A DNA stretch of 34,415 nucleotides, from the NCBI GenBank assembly GCA_013423325.1, contig BLJB01000308.1:1-34415 (forward strand). The letters are read 5' to 3'. The position numbers were made by a program, and so were the translations under genes. Under the pieces are notes generated by a model. It had not been told where the DNA came from. It saw nothing but the letters and a program-made list of their open reading frames with translations, and did not search any database. Within the stretch, counting starts at the first letter, position 1; every line of letters starts with the position of its first letter. The stretch comes from Usnea hakonensis (Eukaryota; Ascomycota; Lecanoromycetes; Lecanorales; Parmeliaceae). This document shows, piece after piece, positions 29,876 to 34,415 of this stretch.

Positions 29876-30000
29876 AAGTCATACTGGTCACCCCTAGGGG
29901 CGTCACAGGCAGCTAAGGCCCAGCCAGAGGGATCTATATACAGGGGTTCCCGATCCCCGCATAGATCCATACTCTATCTAAACTAGCCTCTAAATAAGGC
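29557..30000. repeat. Intergenic gap with a TTGA microsatellite and a palindrome arm
   Basis: 29842-29873 is eight TTGA units. 29652-29676 matches one arm of the 14108-14159 palindrome on the opposite strand. Composition is normal, so this piece escaped RIP between two RIP islands. Frames on both strands overlap and show no motif. Confidence 0.6.
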
Positions 30001-30268
30001 TCTACTCTCTATATAATAATAATAACGATCCCTCGTATTTAATTAAGCCCTCTAAATACTATTACGCTTTCGGTCGTAATTATTAATATATAATAGTATT
30101 ATTATACTATTATTTACTCCCTCTAGGGATATTAATATATTTCGCTAATAAGTTAAAAAATTATTCGCTAGAAACTAAACTATAACTCCCTCTGTTATTA
30201 TTAGTTATATAGACTCCTCCCTATATTATTAGTACTCCTAGTACTAGATAAATTATTTCGATATAGGC

Positions 30269-31320
30269 CTACGGCGTCTTCAACTTATCTAGGGGCGCCG
30301 AGGATTTATTACCCTAAAAATATAATAAACTTAGTAGAAAGGGTAGGACCTCTCGGGGCAAGCTATCTAATAGAAGGTAAGAAGATTCGTATCTTTAATT
30401 ATTACCCTAGAAGTATAAACTTAGTAAACAGTAGGACCTCCCGGGGTAAGCTATCTAATAGGAGGTAAGAGGACTCGTATCTTTAATTATTACTATAGAA
30501 CCGACCTTACTAGTCGGGGAGAAGGTAGGACCTCTAGGGATAAGTCCCCTAGGGGGGCTCCGATATAGATTCTCTAGGGATAACTCCCCTAGGGGGGCTC
30601 CGACGTAGATCTATAGAGTAGTAAGTATATCTCCCTACCTCGAGGGCGCGTTATTATATAGGTATAGCTATAGCGGTATAGTCTACGATATCTCTAATAT
30701 ATCTAGGGGCGCCGAGAGCTATTTCTAATCTTATATATAAAGGTTAGAAAGAGTAGATAGAACCTCCCGGAGTAAATTTCGAGAAGTAGAATTAGAGTTA
30801 TCTCTACTAATAGAGATAACTTTAAGTATAGATAAAAAGGGGATTATAGAGTAAAGTCTAAATAGAGTTAGCTTCCTTATATAAAGCTAATCTACCTTAT
30901 ATTCGAGAGGGGAAACGTAAGGAGAAAGAGGGAGAAGAAAATAGAACCTCTAGAAGCTAGTCTTCTAAGGGGGCTCCGGTATAAGTTTATAGAATAGTAA
31001 GTATATCTCCCTATCTCGAGGGCGCGTTATTATATATATAACGATTAGTCTACGGCGTCTTTAGTATATCTAGGGGTATCGAGGGCTATTTTCGATCCTA
31101 TATAAAAATAAAAAATATAGTAGAGAGGATAGAACCTCCCGAGGTAAACTCTATAGAGTAGAAACTAGATAGGGTAGCTTCGCGTAAAGAAGCTAACTCT
31201 ATAAGGAGAACTAGATAGCCTCTTATAGAGGGGAGGAGGGGATAGGACCTCTAGGGGTATATCCTCTAAGGAGGCTCCGATATAAGTTTATAGGGCGGGG
31301 AGTATATCTCTCTCCCCTAA
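30269..31320. repeat. Tandem units of about 370-410 bp in a RIP island
   Basis: Unit starts are marked by a CTACG(GC/AT)(G/A)TCT...TATCTAGGGG(C/T) motif at about 30269, 30681 and 31049. Each unit then has AGGACCTC or GAACCTCC, a GGGGGCTCCG motif, GTAAGTATATCTCCCTA and CGAGGGCGCGTTATTATAT. RIP-mutated throughout. Such long tandem units occur in the untranslated part of some fungal retroelements, but the owner is not identified. Confidence 0.55.
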
Positions 31321-33225
31321 GGGTAATATTAACTAGGGCGTTTATTATTATTATTAGAGATATCTATCTATAGGGGCCTCGTATATCGGGTCCCCTAAAG
31401 ATAGTACTTTACTAATACGATTTTAAATTATCTAGATTAATATCTTCTTATAAGCCTTCTTTAAAATCAACTCGTTATAGTCTTTATCTAATATATCTAT
31501 CTATCCGTTAGAAGCTATCGAAGCCAGTTCGCTATAATCCTCGTATAATTAAGAAGATATTAACTCTCTATATATTAAAGAAGATACTCTCTATCTATTA
31601 GTCCGCTCGCCTTTAAGACCTATAGATAACTAAACTCTAGAGAAGTATTACTCGGGTAGAGGAGCCCTATTACGTATTCGGGCTTAGAATTAATTTCGGT
31701 AGAATAGATATCTTTAGTCGTCGTAGTCGAGTTAAAAGGTAGAAGGGATATTAGTAGATTATTAATTTTAATAGTCGTTAGCTTATTTACCTTTATTAGC
31801 TAAGAGGTAGTTAATTCGGATATAGTTAGAGTACTATTTTAGTATTATTAGAGGTATAGTAAATTTAGTATTATATTTATTTTCTTTACCTACGGAGCTT
31901 ATTAGGTATATTCTATAGTTTCGAGGGTAATTCCTTAAAGGTATAGTAGATATTAAAGGCTAGATAGATCTAGTTATAAACTAGAGGTACTTAATCGGGT
32001 CGTATTACTATCCTCTAGTATAGTTATTTAGGTCGTAGTACCGTCTTCTAGTCTACTATCCGGGTGTCGATAATAGAGTAGATTAGTTCGTTCTAATCTA
32101 GCTACCCTAAGGTTATTATCTCCTTAGAACCTAAGATATCTATAGTTTATAACCTTTTCTACTATTTTTAAAGTATTTTTTAGGCTATATCTATCTCCTT
32201 CCCCGCTTTCCTCCGCTATATAGCCGAGCTATACGCTAGTAACGAGCCTCGATATATCGCGGGTAGCGATCTTACTAAAGTCTAGAATTAGACTCTATAT
32301 TAATTCTTAGATAACGTTATATTCGGCCTAATAATTAGAGTATTTAATAAATACCCCTTTCTCTCTAGACGTAACTTTATCCTTCTCGAAAGTAAATTCG
32401 AGGATATTTACTACTCCTCTATCTCTATTTTTTATAATAGTAACTACCCTAAAGTTTATTAGTTTAATATGGGGGGTATTATATATAATAAAGAGGGTAA
32501 CTCGATTTTCCTCCGGAGAGTATCGTTCTTAGAATTCGGATACTAGGTATACTAGTAATCTAAATTCGTCGAGATTATCGTTTTCGTTATAGTTTTTCTA
32601 GGATATAACGATTACTCCGTTTACTACTATAGAGGTACTTATTAATTAGAGGGCTTTAAGTACGTCTTCTATTTAATTATAATTCGATTTTAGCTTCTCG
32701 CTTTCGTTACTTTCGCTATTTAATAAGATATTAATAAGGATATTCTATCCTCCGCGTTCCTAAATTTAGGGTTAGAGGTTTAATATAGGGTTAGTCGGGA
32801 GGGGTCTAATTATTTCTATCTAGCCCGCCTAGATAGCTCCCTCTATAACCGCGAGAGCGTTAGGCCTATAACTATTATAAACTAGGCTAACTTCCGCTAT
32901 ATTTATAATTCTCTATATAGTTAATAATAGTAGCTTATCTTTCTTTCCTATTCTAAGTATCTATTCGATAACCTTAAGTATCTTAGTAAGTATCTCGTTA
33001 TTAGGTATAATATCCCCTATATTAAAGTTAGGTCGACTTCTATTATTATACTATAGCTTAGTAATTCTTTACCTTTAGATTCTTCCTAGGAAATATTCGC
33101 TTATCGTAATTATATCTAAGAGGCGGAGTAGTAGGAGATCTCTTATATACTCGTATCTACTCGCGTTCGTAGTCCTAGATAAGGCTAATTCCTTATATAT
33201 AAAGAGGGTTTAGTTATTTCTAGTC
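31321..33225 (-). pseudogene. RIP-mutated island, unrecognised frame on the minus strand
   Basis: CA and TG are nearly absent. On the minus strand, between about 32250 and 31400, one frame reads gene-like through several TAG/TAA codons, with VSSLIYRELISSQLYEDYSE, LASIASNGQIDILDKDYNEL and ILKKAYKKILIQII. No polymerase, endonuclease or integrase motif is seen in either direction. It is probably part of a transposon gag or an unknown element gene. Confidence 0.3.
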
Positions 33226-33249
33226 GAATTTGAATTTGAATTTGAATTT
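33226..33249. repeat. GAATTT microsatellite
   Basis: Four perfect hexamers GAATTT, at the boundary between the RIP island and a less mutated 33250-33400 stretch. Confidence 0.85.
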
Positions 33250-33454
33250 ATACGTCGTGTCTACCTAAACTTCGAAAGGTAATTACGGGATCCTTTGACT
33301 CTTATGAACTCGTAGCAAGAAAACCATTTAATACCATCGTCTTGCATATATGCCATCAGGGAAAAACCTTACCACTTCTCTACATATATATTGCTATCTA
33401 TATATAGATCTGAATACTACTTTAGTTATACCTCCGTTAGGGTTTCGCTATTAT

Positions 33455-34415
33455 TTATGTTCCTCCCACTACGATTTCCTTCTCTAAAGCTTGAATCTTA
33501 GTAATCTCGGCCCGGATTTGGATTGACTCCTCCTCGCTGAGTCCCCGGCCCTAGTTCGTGCTCTCCCTGATCCTTTCTCGGAGTGTAGCTTTTAGTTCTT
33601 CGGGTCCACTCCTTTGGGTCGAGGCCATAGATTCCTTCGCCTTCGTCTCCTCCTTCCTACCTTGGCTCCCCTTACCGTTCGTTTCCTGCTAATATTAGCC
33701 GTAGAATGGCCTTTTCTTCGCGAGCCTCCTCGCTATATACCTCTTCATCTTAGCCTTGAACTAGTAGTCTATATCGTATGCAGTGTAGCCTTTCTTCCCG
33801 CACGCCGCGTATCCCGGGGCTACTACCGGTACTACTATTGTATATGTTCGGGTATCGTGCGTCTGATTATATTTAGCGCACCGTACCTCGTTTTGGCACG
33901 TTCTCGCGATATAACCATATTCCTAACACCTATAGTACCTAGTTAGGGAGGCCGCCTAGTCGAACCTCTCTACCGCTTTCATTTCCTTCGCTTCAACGAG
34001 TCCGTTAAGTATCAGGGCATCTGCCATCTCTGGGGTCGGGAGGTTCAGTACTAATAACGAGTACTTTTTTATCTTATAGCTATTAGATAGCCACCTAATT
34101 CCCGTGATCTCAAGTTCCGGGTATATTCTCCGGTTACCCTATTTAATCCTCCTCTTTGTCCCTAGCCACGCACTAGTATCTACTCTATCAACTCTAATAC
34201 CGTATGCTATTACCGGGTACACCTTTCGTATAATGCTGGCCGACGCGTACTTCTCCATAAGCCAGGACGTGTCCTTCTCCAAGTCTTCTTTTGCGTCCGT
34301 CGTGGTTATCTAGATTAGGAGGTCGCCACTACGAAGACGGCGCGCCGTCTCCAGCTATTCGACTCCCTCTCCTTATATCCGTATATCCTTTAGTTCCCTT
34401 AGGATCTCTTCCGCT
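33455..34415 (-). pseudogene. Tad-like LINE ORF1 (gag), RIP-mutated, runs off the window
   Basis: On the minus strand from the window edge: EEILRELKDIRI, then DLLIQITTTDAKEDLEKDTS and ASIIRKVYPVIAYGIRVDRV, then MADALILNGLVEAKEMKAVE, and CCHC-type knuckles at 33893-33938 (YRC-stop-EYGYIARTC, where Cys, Trp and His codons became Tyr or stop). The second knuckle, CAKYNQTHDTRTY, shows the same changes. A Lys-rich helix (DIDYQFKAKMKRYIARRLAK) follows, ending TAA at 33455-33457. Order and motifs fit the gag of fungal Tad-clade LINEs. The expected endonuclease-RT ORF2 is not found downstream (lower coordinates). Confidence 0.6.

Noticed and set aside
29439..29970. Minus-strand frames of 95 and 127 codons
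   Set aside because: They span the TTGA microsatellite (giving an Asn/Gln/Ser repeat) and the DIRS boundary, and show no motif.
33614..33946. 110-codon plus-strand frame
   Set aside because: Antisense of the LINE gag zinc-knuckle region, which has recognisable motifs.

Overview
The window reads as a gene-poor, transposon-rich stretch of a filamentous ascomycete (Pezizomycotina) genome. Coding pieces are split by short GT-AG introns. Large islands are almost free of CA and TG dinucleotides and rich in TA while keeping CG, the signature of repeat-induced point mutation (RIP). The repeats are fungal types: a DIRS-order tyrosine-recombinase retrotransposon, a Tad-like LINE gag, LTR elements, a Mutator-like element and a mariner-like MITE. 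No rRNA, tRNA, CRISPR array or prokaryotic operon is seen.

Layout. 1-2400 is a nested insertion: a 163-bp LTR pair (124-286, 2226-2388) bounds a non-autonomous element, into which a 777-bp Mutator-like element (1002-1778; 39-bp perfect TIRs, 9-bp perfect TSD) has jumped. 2634-3792 (-) is a decayed cysteine-rich, probably secreted protein gene cut by a 263-bp TA-flanked MITE. 5251-5731 is a solo copy of the terminal-repeat unit of the DIRS element found at 24.6-29.6 kb. 6193-7692 (-) is an F-box gene with a possible N-myristoylation start. 8577-8905 is a minisatellite. 9637-12216 (-) holds one apparently intact coiled-coil/membrane protein gene and two or more decayed relatives. 12.2-15.5 kb is mostly non-coding. 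15587-16339 (+) is a gene intact except for one in-frame stop.

18-24.5 kb is the richest part. A 319-residue unknown protein (18058-19129, -) is divergently paired with an AT-hook plus PD-(D/E)XK-like nuclease (19458-20829, +). A paralogous nuclease gene (22940-24481, -), probably frameshifted, faces the first in inverted orientation. Decayed gene fragments lie between them.

24582-29556 is a RIP-mutated DIRS/Ngaro-like retrotransposon (gag-like zinc finger, RT with YLDD, RNase H, tyrosine recombinase) with split direct repeats A1...B1-A2-B2. An un-mutated 161-bp solo LTR with a perfect 5-bp TSD (27777-27937) sits inside it, so that insertion is younger than the RIP. 30.0-33.2 kb is a second RIP island with roughly 370-410-bp tandem units and an unrecognised reading frame. 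33455-34415 (-) is the gag (ORF1) of a Tad-like LINE running off the window.

The most interesting biology is the nuclease pair with its divergent partner, and the clean insertion history written by RIP. Whether the nuclease locus is a selfish, defence or domesticated-element system cannot be settled from sequence alone.
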